35,075 nt of DNA from positions 1 through 35,075 of the forward strand of contig JAFGJN010000133.1 of the NCBI GenBank assembly GCA_016929055.1. Reading direction: 5' to 3'. A model generated the notes under the pieces. The model worked only from the letters and a program-made list of their open reading frames with translations. It made no database searches and was not told where the DNA came from. Positions 14,733 through 23,170 of this stretch are shown piece by piece; the stretch's first letter is position 1; each line of letters begins with the position of its first letter. The DNA is from Candidatus Zhuqueibacterota bacterium. GTDB lineage: Bacteria; Zhuqueibacterota; Zhuqueibacteria; Residuimicrobiales; Oceaniaggregativiventaceae. Both the position numbers and the translations under genes were made by a program.

Positions 14733-16744
14733 AGTTTATCCTTTGCATTCCATCGAGTAATCAGGGCAATCGGCAAGGGAGCGGTGATTTCGAAAACCAG
14801 GGCATATCGGGGAACGGATCGACCAAAAGCAGGCGATATCCAACCGGGCGATCCATGCGGACCGCCTTTTTCCAATCGCGCTTCGACCGACGCCCTTGAC
14901 TTCCAATGTACAGTTAAATCAGCACTTTTAAAAGAAAATAATAATCGCTGATCCTGGGGTTTTTCTGTGCTTTGGCAGTCACCGAGATGAAAAAACCAGG
15001 TGACACGGTGCAAACCATGACCTTCGATCACGTCAACCACGCTCCAGACACCGGAGCGATAGCGCAACCGTCTTTGCACCGAGATGCCGTATCGCCGATA
15101 CCCATCGTGGCAAGCGATTGCTTCTGCGTCCTTGTAATCGCATCGGCCGCCGACACAGGTCGCCCGCGGTGTTGCCAGCCACTGAAAAGGCCCGCCGGAA
15201 CGTGCGAATTCCTGTCCATCGACCACAAAAGTGTTGTGAGCCCGGCATCCCCTGAAATACGATCGCTGCGACTGGGCGCCCAGATAGAGATAGGTCCCGC
15301 CGTCGGTGAGCAGGGCTTCCTTTTCGTTGCTAAGCCAAAAGCTCAGGGTATCCGCATGCCCATGGGCCACCAGAGGCGACAGCCCCATGGGACCGCCGTC
15401 CAGCCAGCCGAACTGGCGCAGGGTGCGATCGTCTGTTTCGATCGTCGCCAGACCACCATTGTCGAACCGGCGCAGACGGACCATCTCTGAGGGCCGCGAT
15501 AAAGCCGGCGGCCGGTCGAGGTTACCGTTCAACCAAAAAGCCCATTCGCCTGCCCGAGCTGTTTCGCCCGTCCCGGTAGCCGGCGCTAATCCGGCCTGCC
15601 AGGCGGCGAGCAGCAGACTCGTCGCACAAGCAGGATAGAGGCCGGGGCGCAGCGCTTCACCGCCATCATCGTCGCCGATCGGCCAGAGCGCATCTTCCGG
15701 AGGCCAGGCGGCGATGAAATCCACCATTGCCCGAACGCGTTGTTTAAATCCATTCGGCAGCGAACGTCCGCAGGATCGAGCGGCCAGGCCAACCATCAGC
15801 GCATAGACGAAAACATAGCGCTGATAGCAGAGACTCTGCTCCTTGAGAACACCGTCCGGGTAGACCTGACGTTCGATTTCGCGAAAAACGATGGCAAACC
15901 CGGTATCCCTCCAAGTGCTGCTGTTCCGAAATTCAGGGAACCAGCAGCCGACCAGCGCCAATCCGGTGGCTTCGCCGATCAAATGGTTGTTGGCACCGGC
16001 GCCAGCGGAGAGAAAGGCGCAAATCGCATCGGCCTGCCAGGCAATTGCAAAGCGAATGGCGGAACACAGCTTTTCGTCCAACTCGCTGTTTTTGCCGACA
16101 ATTGCCAGCGTCCAGGTCCAGCTGATCAGGCGCAAGGCCATTTCCAGGCTGCTGACGGCGTTGACACCGCAAAAAGGCGCATTGGTTTCCAGCCAGCTGC
16201 GCCATTGATTGCACAGCTCTTGCAGATATCGAGCCTCACCGCTCAGACGATAAGCTTTGGCCAGAACCAAAAAATGCTGATGGCGGTTGAGCTCCCAGAC
16301 ATAGCGCACTTCACGCACGCTAGCGGGAGACCAGACATGGCGAGGTCTCATCGCTCTTAATGGAATTGTCCGGTCGCCCAACCAGTCATAATGCCAATCG
16401 ATTTTGCCGGAAAATCGATGCCGGCAGTTAAGAATTTCGAATTCATGTTGGCAGAACCGATCAGCATGGCGAAGAATTTCCGTTTTGTAATCCGAAAAGC
16501 GGTCGGCATAAAGAGAGCATAAATCATGCCGAGTGTATTTCTGCCACGCAAACAGCTTTTTTTTCCAGAGGTCAAAATCGGCAGGATGGGTATCGGGAAA
16601 GAGATCCCGCGATCGGAAATCGTCCTGGGTTCGTCGTCTCCAGCGGCGTTGCAATCGGTAACGCCGAACAACGCCGCCCAGACGATCCTTAAGTTCGGTT
16701 ATACCGGCGGCGCGCAATCGATTCCATAACACTCGGCCCTTCAT
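14684..16744 (-). CDS. Heparinase II/III-family polysaccharide lyase-like protein
   Basis: A 686-residue protein of the heparinase II/III (alginate lyase-type) family. The N-terminal (alpha/alpha) toroid domain (about 60-390) has NNHLIGE (252-258) and KEQSLCYQRY (301-310), the region holding the Asn/His and Tyr of the family's active site. The C-terminal beta-sandwich (about 410-650) includes VAHGHADTLSFWL and GCRAHNTFVVDG. Such enzymes cleave uronic-acid-containing polysaccharides by beta-elimination. Many members in exopolysaccharide clusters lack a signal peptide, as here, and have unproven activity. The start overlaps the dinB stop as ATGA, so it is translationally coupled to dinB. The C-terminal end overlaps the LytS-like gene by 49 nt. 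The C5-epimerase-like and GT4 genes nearby fit a uronic-acid polymer. Confidence 0.9.
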   Translation of the reverse strand: MKGRVLWNRLRAAGITELKDRLGGVVRRYRLQRRWRRRTQDDFRSRDLFPDTHPADFDLWKKKLFAWQKYTRHDLCSLYADRFSDYKTEILRHADRFCQHEFEILNCRHRFSGKIDWHYDWLGDRTIPLRAMRPRHVWSPASVREVRYVWELNRHQHFLVLAKAYRLSGEARYLQELCNQWRSWLETNAPFCGVNAVSSLEMALRLISWTWTLAIVGKNSELDEKLCSAIRFAIAWQADAICAFLSAGAGANNHLIGEATGLALVGCWFPEFRNSSTWRDTGFAIVFREIERQVYPDGVLKEQSLCYQRYVFVYALMVGLAARSCGRSLPNGFKQRVRAMVDFIAAWPPEDALWPIGDDDGGEALRPGLYPACATSLLLAAWQAGLAPATGTGETARAGEWAFWLNGNLDRPPALSRPSEMVRLRRFDNGGLATIETDDRTLRQFGWLDGGPMGLSPLVAHGHADTLSFWLSNEKEALLTDGGTYLYLGAQSQRSYFRGCRAHNTFVVDGQEFARSGGPFQWLATPRATCVGGRCDYKDAEAIACHDGYRRYGISVQRRLRYRSGVWSVVDVIEGHGLHRVTWFFHLGDCQSTEKPQDQRLLFSFKSADLTVHWKSRASVEARLEKGGPHGSPGWISPAFGRSVPRYALVFEITAPLPIALITRWNAKDKLCASPGSSAGSSSPGS

Positions 16745-17955
16745 ATCTCGTCCAGATTTGACCGCTCGGATGGAGAATGCGGTTGTCGCGGCGATCGGCT
16801 GGCACTGGCGCGGCGGATGGCGTCTTGACCGAATTGCTCCTTGACGCGATCCATGAGGCGATCGATCGTGTCCACCTCTGACCGGCCGGATTGAAACAAA
16901 TCGAGCTGAGACGCTTCATCCTCGAAATGAGAAACCCCGACGCCGATGAGTCGAACCGCCTGACCGCCGCGATCGAAAGCCTGAAACAAGTCGCGCGCAG
17001 TATTATAGAGTTCGCCCGAATTGATCGCCGGATGCGACAGGGTGCGAGCGCGGGTAAAGGTGGAAAAATCAGACAGCCGGATCTTGATCGTTATGGTGCG
17101 ACCGCGATAATATTTGCGGCGCAGTTCATGGGCCAGTTCATCGCACAATGTGCGCAAAGTCGTGAGCAATTCATCGGTGTCATTTCGGTCGTGAGAAAAA
17201 GTTACTTCTTTGCTCATCGATTTGACCTGTCCAGCGGCCCCTACCACACGGTCGTCTATGCCGTTGGCTAACCGCTGGAAATGAAGCCCGTGGTCTCCAA
17301 AAAACCGGACCACCTCCCGCTCGCTCATTCGAGCCAAATCGCCGATGCGGAAAATGCCCTGTCGATGCATCAACGGCAATGTGCGCCTTCCCACACCCCA
17401 CAGCCGCTCGATCTCAAGCGGCGCGAGAAACGCTTTTTCGGTACCGGGCATCACAATGACCAAACCGTTCGGTTTTTGCAGATCCGAAGCGATCTTGGCA
17501 ACAAATTTGTTGCCGGCGACACCAACCGAAGCGGTTAAACCAATCTCCTGTCGGATTCGATCTTTGATGGTTTTGGCGGTCATTTCAGTGGAACCGAAAA
17601 ACTTAAAAGTCGAGGTTATATCGAGAAAAGCTTCGTCGATACTGAGCGGTTCGACCAGCGGGGTAAAATCATGCAGAATTGCCATGATCCGCTGCGATAT
17701 TCCGGCATAGCGTTCGCCGCGCGGCCTGACAAACAGCGCATGGGGACAGAGTTTCCAGGCACGGGTAATCGGCATGGCCGAATGAATGCCGTAGCGCCGT
17801 GCTTCATAACTGCAGGTGGAGACGACGCCGCGACCTTTGCCGCCTTTTGGGTCGGCCCCGACTATAACCGGTTTGCCGCGCATTTCAGGATGATCCAGCT
17901 GCTCCACGGCAGCAAAAAATGCATCCATATCGATATGTAAAATAACCCGGGGCAT
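16741..17955 (-). CDS. dinB: DNA polymerase IV (Y-family)
   Basis: A 404-residue translesion DNA polymerase. Catalytic metal ligands are Asp9 (HIDMDAFF) and Asp107/Glu108 in SIDEAFLD. The polymerase palm/finger motifs (CSYEARRYGIHSAMPI), the thumb helix-hairpin-helix (LWGVGRRTLPLMHRQGI) and the little-finger domain are all present. QLDLF at 350-354 matches the beta-clamp-binding motif. The ATG at 17955 has AAGGA upstream. It copies past damaged bases in the SOS response and would be expected under LexA control. Only a degenerate operator-like half-site lies upstream (see rejected). Its coupling to a polysaccharide-lyase gene by ATGA overlap is odd. Confidence 0.97.
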   Translation of the reverse strand: MPRVILHIDMDAFFAAVEQLDHPEMRGKPVIVGADPKGGKGRGVVSTCSYEARRYGIHSAMPITRAWKLCPHALFVRPRGERYAGISQRIMAILHDFTPLVEPLSIDEAFLDITSTFKFFGSTEMTAKTIKDRIRQEIGLTASVGVAGNKFVAKIASDLQKPNGLVIVMPGTEKAFLAPLEIERLWGVGRRTLPLMHRQGIFRIGDLARMSEREVVRFFGDHGLHFQRLANGIDDRVVGAAGQVKSMSKEVTFSHDRNDTDELLTTLRTLCDELAHELRRKYYRGRTITIKIRLSDFSTFTRARTLSHPAINSGELYNTARDLFQAFDRGGQAVRLIGVGVSHFEDEASQLDLFQSGRSEVDTIDRLMDRVKEQFGQDAIRRASASRSPRQPHSPSERSNLDEI

Positions 17956-18231
17956 TATTCCTTTCCAAAACCGGTTTTTTATGGTTTCACTGGTGTTCCA
18001 ATTGAGGACATAGACCAGCCTAAACCATTTAAAAACATATATTCCGATTTTACCGCAAATGAGTCGAGTTGAGTCCCGTGATCGGAGACCTGAGGCGGAT
18101 CATTTGTATTCGGTCTAGAATTCCTGCAACCATTGTCGCGGTGTCTGGCCGGAAAACCGCATAGCGGTTGTAACAAGGGTAAAATAAAAAGAAAAATAGA
18201 CGGGCGCAAGCGTTTCGGCGGCAGGTGAGGG
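17956..18231. other. Gap upstream of dinB
   Basis: A 276-base gap between dinB and the DNPH1-like gene, both on the minus strand, so it should hold the dinB promoter. No good -35/-10 pair was identified. Minus-strand frames of about 110 codons here have no recognisable protein and no ribosome site. Confidence 0.5.
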
Positions 18232-18654
18232 TCAAACAGAGAGGGGGAGCATAAAATGCTCGATATGCGTTTGCCAATCGATCGCCTCTTTCCAGGTTTG
18301 AACAACCAGGCCGGAGCGGTTGTTGCCGGTCAACATTCTCGACACAAAGAGTCCGTGGTGATAGAGACAGAGTGTGGGTTTGTTCAAGTTCAGCGCCGCG
18401 CACACTTCATAGCCGACACCGAGTGAAGGGTTGGAAATTTCGGCAATCAGACAATCGCATTGCGCCAACCAGGCCATATCCCGTTCATAGATCTGCAGAG
18501 CGGTCAATCGCTCTTCGTGCTGCAGAACGTGTGGATCGACGATATGCTCGGTATAGATCAAATGGCCGCTCGATTTGAGAAAGCGAACCATCTCTTGATA
18601 GGTTTGCAGATAGCGCCGTCCGCCGGAAATCGAACCGGCAAAATAGATGTTCAT
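18232..18654 (-). CDS. DNPH1/RCL-like 2'-deoxynucleoside 5'-phosphate N-hydrolase
   Basis: A 140-residue enzyme of the nucleoside 2-deoxyribosyltransferase superfamily, close to mammalian RCL (DNPH1), which splits the base from deoxynucleoside monophosphates. It starts MNIYFAGSISGGR, the RCL phosphate-loop pattern, at the ATG at 18654. The frame is open to 18837, but that part overlaps the methyltransferase. RCL Asp69 and Glu93 correspond to Asp59 (YERDMAWL) and the nucleophile Glu83 in PSLGVGYE. It overlaps the preceding methyltransferase stop as ATGA. A role in clearing damaged or modified nucleotides would fit the dinB gene downstream, but the gap between them argues against a single transcript. 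Confidence 0.88.
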   Translation of the reverse strand: MNIYFAGSISGGRRYLQTYQEMVRFLKSSGHLIYTEHIVDPHVLQHEERLTALQIYERDMAWLAQCDCLIAEISNPSLGVGYEVCAALNLNKPTLCLYHHGLFVSRMLTGNNRSGLVVQTWKEAIDWQTHIEHFMLPLSV

Positions 18655-19559
18655 CGGCTCTTCCCTTGTTCTTGTTGGGGGCGCAGGCAGGCGGATGGCG
18701 CCTCCACATTCGGCTTTTTGCTGCCGAATTCGGCCCGGGGTTTTTGCACCAGGATTCGCGAGCGCACACCTTCGCGAATCAAAGGCAAAACGAGTTTTTC
18801 CAGTCGTGTGACTTGCATGAAACGGTATATGATCCAACTTGAATGCTGAAAAGCGGCTTCATTGGCACGCTCCCAACGCTCGGAGCGCAGGAAACGATTC
18901 ATAAAGCGGCCCAAAAGTAAAAGCGCAGCGGGCAGTTTGGCTGCGTATTTGATCTGTTTTTCCAGCGTGCCGGTTTCAAGGACGATCAATCCGCTTTCTT
19001 CCGCAAGTCGTCGCAACTCGTCCGGCCTGTAGGCGGTGTGGAAATAGCCCTGTGGGCAATCGCAATCCACTCCATAGTGCTCAAGTGTACCGAGACCGAT
19101 CCACTCGGGCCGTTTCCGGCTGTAATTGGGTGTGGTTACCAGAGCGGTGCCGCCGGGGCGAAGCACATGGCGGATAGCGGCGAAAACCGCATGCGGCTGC
19201 AGGCAGTGCTCCAGCACTTCGCTGCACAAAACATGGTCAAAGCTGTCGCCGCGAAAGCAATAGAGATTTTCCGCATCGGCGGCAACCAACCGCAAATCGG
19301 CGTCCCGCGGAATCCGGCGCAAAACCGGCACGCTGATATCCACTCCGAACCTCTCGCCGCCGGTATAGTGCATCAGGTACATGCCACCGTTACAACCGAC
19401 ATCGAGCAGACGGCCGGAAAAGGTTTGCAGAACGGACAGGACATATGCCTTGCGCAGACGGCCGCGCAAGGTTCGGTAAACAACGCTTTCTTCGGGATAC
19501 TTTTCGCCGACCTCTTGATAAAAACGCGTCAGGGCTGTTCGAGCCGGGTCATCGCCCAT
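18651..19559 (-). CDS. Class I SAM-dependent methyltransferase
   Basis: A 302-residue methyltransferase. Motif I is LLDVGCNGG (51-59); the acidic loop after beta-2 reads FGVDIS, and VLCSEVLEH plus LRPGGTALVTTPNYS place it in the Methyltransf_11 group. The C-terminal part (about 200-302) is basic and carries a hydrophobic stretch (AALLLLGRFM), perhaps for membrane contact. The start has GAGGTGA 8 nt upstream and lies 12 nt after the flippase gene. Such enzymes beside a Wzx flippase often methylate sugars or lipid carriers of a surface glycan; the substrate is inferred only from context. Confidence 0.9.
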   Translation of the reverse strand: MGDDPARTALTRFYQEVGEKYPEESVVYRTLRGRLRKAYVLSVLQTFSGRLLDVGCNGGMYLMHYTGGERFGVDISVPVLRRIPRDADLRLVAADAENLYCFRGDSFDHVLCSEVLEHCLQPHAVFAAIRHVLRPGGTALVTTPNYSRKRPEWIGLGTLEHYGVDCDCPQGYFHTAYRPDELRRLAEESGLIVLETGTLEKQIKYAAKLPAALLLLGRFMNRFLRSERWERANEAAFQHSSWIIYRFMQVTRLEKLVLPLIREGVRSRILVQKPRAEFGSKKPNVEAPSACLRPQQEQGKSR

Positions 19560-19571
19560 GAGAAAATCACC

Positions 19572-21074
19572 TCATAAAGATGGGGGTTTTGGCCTTCTGA
19601 TGCGCAGGCGCAGTGTTTTGAAGCGCTGCAGTTCAGATTTTTCAAAAAATCCGATGAGCACCAGGAAGAGTGCCGCACCCAAGACAACACCGATCTTGAG
19701 TACTGCATGGCTTTGAACGGCCTGGAGCTGCCCGGCAAAAAATGCGACAGCCACAACCACAACCAGTTTGATCAGCCGCCCCCATTCGTAATCAACCGGA
19801 TAGAGTTTGCACTGAACACGATAAAGAGAAATGGCCATGATCAGATAAGCGATGAGTCTGGCCCACGCGGCTCCTATAATGCCGAGCAGTGGAATGAGGG
19901 TGAAATTAGCCGCCAGATTGCCGACCATGCCGGCCAGAGTGATTGGCGGCAGATATTTCGTTTTTTTATAGAGATAGACACCGATTAAAAAATTGAGATA
20001 GGCGGCATAGAAAACATAAGCGAGGAGCACGACCGGAACGATCGAGAGGCCGTCCCAATAGTCCCGTCCGATCAACGAAAAACCGCCGATACTTAGCCGG
20101 GCCAGATCGTTCAGAAAGATCGACAACAGCAAAAAGACCCCGAGACAGGCTAAAATCACATAGGTAAAGACCCGGCTAAAGACCTGTCGGGCGTTCTCCT
20201 GTTTGCTGGTGGCAAGAAAAAAGGGGTGCCAGGCAAACCGAAAAGCGGCCACAAAGAGCGACATAAACATACCCAATTTGACCCCGGCGTTATAGAGACC
20301 GGATGCCTCGAGTCCAACCAGCCGTTCCACCAGAGGCCGGTCGATGGTGTCCATGATCACCACAGCCAGTGTGGAAGGGATATAGGGCAAGGCGAACTGA
20401 AAGAGATCGTGTAGCAGAGGGCGCGAAAAAACGGCTCCGGCATGGCGAAAGATCAATGGCAGCATGAGCAAAAAAGTCAATCCGGAAGCACAGAGATTGG
20501 CGAAAAAGACGCCCTGGACGCCGCGTTTGAGGATGACGAGGAAAAGGATGTTGCCCCCGACATTGAACAGCACATTGAGGAATTTGAGAATCACGAATGG
20601 AATCGGCCGTTGTTCGGCACGCAATATCAGAAAAGGCAAAAATGACAGCGCATCGAAAAAAAGGATGCCGGCCGACATGACGATCAGTCGCGGAATCGGT
20701 ATGCCGAGTTGTAGAGATTCGGTGGAAAAGAGCAGACGCGCCAGGGGTTCCGAGGCGACGATCAGACCTGTTGTAAAGAGAATCGAGGAAAAAAGGATGG
20801 TATAGAAAGCGGTGGAAAAAATCTCTTTCCGATCGCCGCCCTCCTCTTCTAGAATGTAGAAACGAAAAAAGGCCGCGTCCAGACCATAGGTATAGATAAT
20901 GGTGAGGATGGCGATATAGGTAAATAGGATACCCACAACTCCGAATTCCTCACGGGGGAAAACATTGGTATAGAGTGGCAGGAGTAGAAAGTTGATGGAA
21001 CGAGTGACGATATGGCCGATACCATAGACCGCGGAATGCTGCAAGAGTTTTTTGATGCTGTAAAAAACGGACAT
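19572..21074 (-). CDS. Polysaccharide flippase, Wzx/MOP family
   Basis: A 500-residue membrane protein with about 12-14 hydrophobic helices and the PolySacc_synt start (LLQHSAVYGIGHIVTRSINFLL in outline, residues about 9-30). Members move lipid-linked oligosaccharide units across the inner membrane for polymerisation into capsule, exopolysaccharide or O-antigen. The ATG at 21074 follows AAGAAGGT. The C-terminus is basic (LRIRRPKPP). The gene lies between the nitrilase-family and methyltransferase genes with short gaps (24 and 12 nt). No Wzy polymerase is recognised in the window, so the rest of the pathway must be elsewhere. Confidence 0.92.
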   Translation of the reverse strand: MSVFYSIKKLLQHSAVYGIGHIVTRSINFLLLPLYTNVFPREEFGVVGILFTYIAILTIIYTYGLDAAFFRFYILEEEGGDRKEIFSTAFYTILFSSILFTTGLIVASEPLARLLFSTESLQLGIPIPRLIVMSAGILFFDALSFLPFLILRAEQRPIPFVILKFLNVLFNVGGNILFLVILKRGVQGVFFANLCASGLTFLLMLPLIFRHAGAVFSRPLLHDLFQFALPYIPSTLAVVIMDTIDRPLVERLVGLEASGLYNAGVKLGMFMSLFVAAFRFAWHPFFLATSKQENARQVFSRVFTYVILACLGVFLLLSIFLNDLARLSIGGFSLIGRDYWDGLSIVPVVLLAYVFYAAYLNFLIGVYLYKKTKYLPPITLAGMVGNLAANFTLIPLLGIIGAAWARLIAYLIMAISLYRVQCKLYPVDYEWGRLIKLVVVVAVAFFAGQLQAVQSHAVLKIGVVLGAALFLVLIGFFEKSELQRFKTLRLRIRRPKPPSL

Positions 21075-21098
21075 GATACCTTCTTTTCGCTTTTGAGG

Positions 21099-21896
21099 TC
21101 AGGGAACCGAGAGTGTATAGAGATCCGGCCGGCGATCCTCCAGGAGTCGGTTATGCGGCGCGATCTGCTTCTTCAAGGCGTCTTGTGGATCGATATCGAC
21201 GCTATAGACCCCGACGGCTGTAGCTGGTGCGCGGAACAGTATTTCACCCCGGGGTCCGGTGATCTGGCTCTTGCCGGTAAACGAAAGATTTTGTCCGCCT
21301 CGGTTTTCGCCGCCAGTGCGGTTAGCGGTCAGGGCAAAAACGCCGTTTTCGAGACACCGAGTGATCATGGCTTGCTGGCAATAGGGCAGAACCAGATTGG
21401 CGGGATGACAGAGAATCTGCGCTCCCTGCAGAGCCAGCGACCGTGCGGCTTCGGGAAAAATCCAGTCGAAACAGATCATTGCGCCGACACGAATCCCGCC
21501 GGCCGACCAGATCTGAAATGGGCGGTCGCCCGGTGAAAACCACTCTTTTTCCCGGTCAAAGAGATGGATTTTTCGATAGGTGCCGATCCATCCCGTGGGA
21601 TCAAAGAGAGCGGCGGAGTTGAAAATCACATCGCCGCTGCGCTCGGCAATACCGGCGATGATGATCGCTTCGAGTTTACGAGCAGCTGCAGCCAATTGAC
21701 TGGAAACCGGACCTTCAGGAATCGCTTCGGAGAGCGCCCACACCTCGTCGCGACAGGCAAAGGCATACCCCGAATGAAAGAGTTCAGGCAATACATAAAG
21801 ATCGGCCTGATGGCGATGCATCAACTCGATTGCCTTGCGGGTATTTCCTACCGAATCGCCGAAACGGGGGTTCAGTTGAACGATAGCTACTCGCAT
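21099..21896 (-). CDS. Carbon-nitrogen hydrolase (nitrilase superfamily)
   Basis: A 265-residue amidase of the nitrilase superfamily. The catalytic triad is complete: Glu38 (PELF), Lys109 (YRKIHLF) and Cys142 (MICFDW). It hydrolyses C-N bonds of amides, typically omega-amides, N-carbamoyl compounds or deaminated glutathione; the substrate is not resolved. Length is normal for the Nit/omega-amidase branches. The ATG at 21896 is preceded by a weak GAGTGATGG site. It follows the URO-D-family gene at 58 nt and precedes the flippase at 24 nt. No signal peptide is present, so it is cytoplasmic. Confidence 0.93.
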   Translation of the reverse strand: MRVAIVQLNPRFGDSVGNTRKAIELMHRHQADLYVLPELFHSGYAFACRDEVWALSEAIPEGPVSSQLAAAARKLEAIIIAGIAERSGDVIFNSAALFDPTGWIGTYRKIHLFDREKEWFSPGDRPFQIWSAGGIRVGAMICFDWIFPEAARSLALQGAQILCHPANLVLPYCQQAMITRCLENGVFALTANRTGGENRGGQNLSFTGKSQITGPRGEILFRAPATAVGVYSVDIDPQDALKKQIAPHNRLLEDRRPDLYTLSVP

Positions 21897-21954
21897 ACCA
21901 TCACTCGACCGGCCAAGTCAGCCGGCCCGAAAAAAGGTTCATCGTTCGGGATCA

Positions 21955-23004
21955 TCAATAGGCGCCGTTCTCCCAAACCGTTTCGAGCATGGCGCGATAA
22001 TTATCAAACCGCACATAGTCGGGCACGGTGTTGCCGGAACCAACACAATAGCCGCCGCCAGGAGCCACCTCGCGCAACAGCCGGCTCACTTCGGCCGCCA
22101 CCTCTTCCGGTTTTCCTCGAGCCAGCAGATCCACGTCGATGTTGCCGATCAGACAAAAACGATCACCGTAGCGATCTTTGACCTCCCGGATGTCCCAGGC
22201 CTGCGGTTCGATCGGCTGCAAAGCATCGATACCGATGTCGACGAGTTCGTCCATCACATCCCACATCTTGCCATCGGAATGGTAGATGAACGGGATATCG
22301 CGATCGCGGCAGATGCGACCGATTTGGCGCATATAGGGGAAAAGATAGGTGCGCAGCGCTTGCGGCGAGATCATCAGTCCGGATTGATAGGCGATATCGT
22401 CGCTGTAAAAGAGCGCGCCGACACAATCGTATTGCGCCATGCGAGCAAAGAGCTCGACAATGATGCCGCCGACGCGTTCAAAGATGTTTTGCACCAATCC
22501 GGGATTTTCAACCAGTGCAAAAGAAAAGGTCTCGAATCCCATGAATTCCCAGGTAAAGGTAAAAATATCGCCATATTGGCCCACCACCTGCATGCCCGGC
22601 GGCAAAAGTGCTGCCGCGGCATCAAAGTCGCGAAACATCTCGTCCTCGACTTTAGCCCAGACAAAGCGATCGAATTCTTTATCCGATGTAATGATCCCCT
22701 TTCCTTCGGTTCCCCAGGTGCTGCGGTCGAGATCGCCGTCTTCTGCCCGCTGCACCTTGCTTTCGCTTTGAAAACCACCGGGATTCATGTCGATGACAGG
22801 AGAAAGTTTGATGTAATCGTATCCGGCCAGGCGATAAAACTCGATGCGGTCGGTCAGGGTTTCAATCGGCCGGCCGATAAAATCGGCCATGATCCGGGGA
22901 TGAATACCCAATTCCATCAGAGGAACGCGATCGGCCTGACCACGCTTGAGCGTTCGACGCAAACGATCGAAATCGGGTTGGTAAGGAGCGGTCTTTGTAT
23001 GCAT
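21955..23004 (-). CDS. Uroporphyrinogen decarboxylase-family protein (not HemE)
   Basis: A 349-residue protein with the URO-D/MtaA-type TIM-barrel fold. The ATG at 23004 is preferred to the GTG at 23010, because AGGAG lies 5 nt before the ATG. Family features include the N-terminal RVPLMELGIHP, FYRLAGYDYIKLSP, and the C-terminal YHSDGKMWDVMDELVDIG followed by LQPIEP, typical of the methyltransferase-like branch found beside carbohydrate genes. The HemE N-terminal substrate motif is not seen, so heme synthesis is unlikely. Relatives in the MtaA/CmuA group transfer methyl groups to or from corrinoid cofactors; this one's reaction is unknown. A pseudoknot-capable segment lies 36 nt upstream of the start. 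Confidence 0.88.
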   Translation of the reverse strand: MHTKTAPYQPDFDRLRRTLKRGQADRVPLMELGIHPRIMADFIGRPIETLTDRIEFYRLAGYDYIKLSPVIDMNPGGFQSESKVQRAEDGDLDRSTWGTEGKGIITSDKEFDRFVWAKVEDEMFRDFDAAAALLPPGMQVVGQYGDIFTFTWEFMGFETFSFALVENPGLVQNIFERVGGIIVELFARMAQYDCVGALFYSDDIAYQSGLMISPQALRTYLFPYMRQIGRICRDRDIPFIYHSDGKMWDVMDELVDIGIDALQPIEPQAWDIREVKDRYGDRFCLIGNIDVDLLARGKPEEVAAEVSRLLREVAPGGGYCVGSGNTVPDYVRFDNYRAMLETVWENGAY

Positions 23005-23039
23005 AAGCACTCCTGCATCAAGATCAGGTCTTGCGATTT

Positions 23040-23083
23040 AATCGAGTTGTCGGATCGACTCGATTGATGGTGCGCCGATCCGA
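23040..23083 (-). repeat. Two interlocked 8-bp stems upstream of URO-D-family gene
   Basis: Arms 23040-23047 and 23058-23065 are exact reverse complements (AATCGAGT/ACTCGATT). The intervening loop holds TCGGATCG (23050-23057), which is the exact reverse complement of 23076-23083. The order of arms is that of an H-type pseudoknot. It sits in the 166-base gap between the GH20 stop and the URO-D-family start. GATCG-like words are common in this genome, so chance pairing is possible. Confidence 0.55.
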
Positions 23084-23170
23084 TTCATCTCTAAAGCACT
23101 GCCTCGCGGTTCAGTTCAAATGAGCCAACCCGGGGGAGAAATGAAATACAATTATCGACGCCAGTCATCT

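Noticed and set aside
17987-17998. Possible LexA box upstream of dinB (GAACACCAGTGA on the minus strand)
   Set aside because: Only one half-site is intact; the other matches at two of four positions, so it is too weak to call without binding data.
17979-18403. Two overlapping minus-strand frames of about 110 codons upstream of dinB
   Set aside because: No ribosome site, no recognisable domain, and one runs into the DNPH1-like gene in another frame.
21955-23004. Naming the URO-D-family gene hemE
   Set aside because: The N-terminal substrate motif of HemE is not seen, no heme genes are near, and the C-terminal pattern fits the MtaA-like branch.
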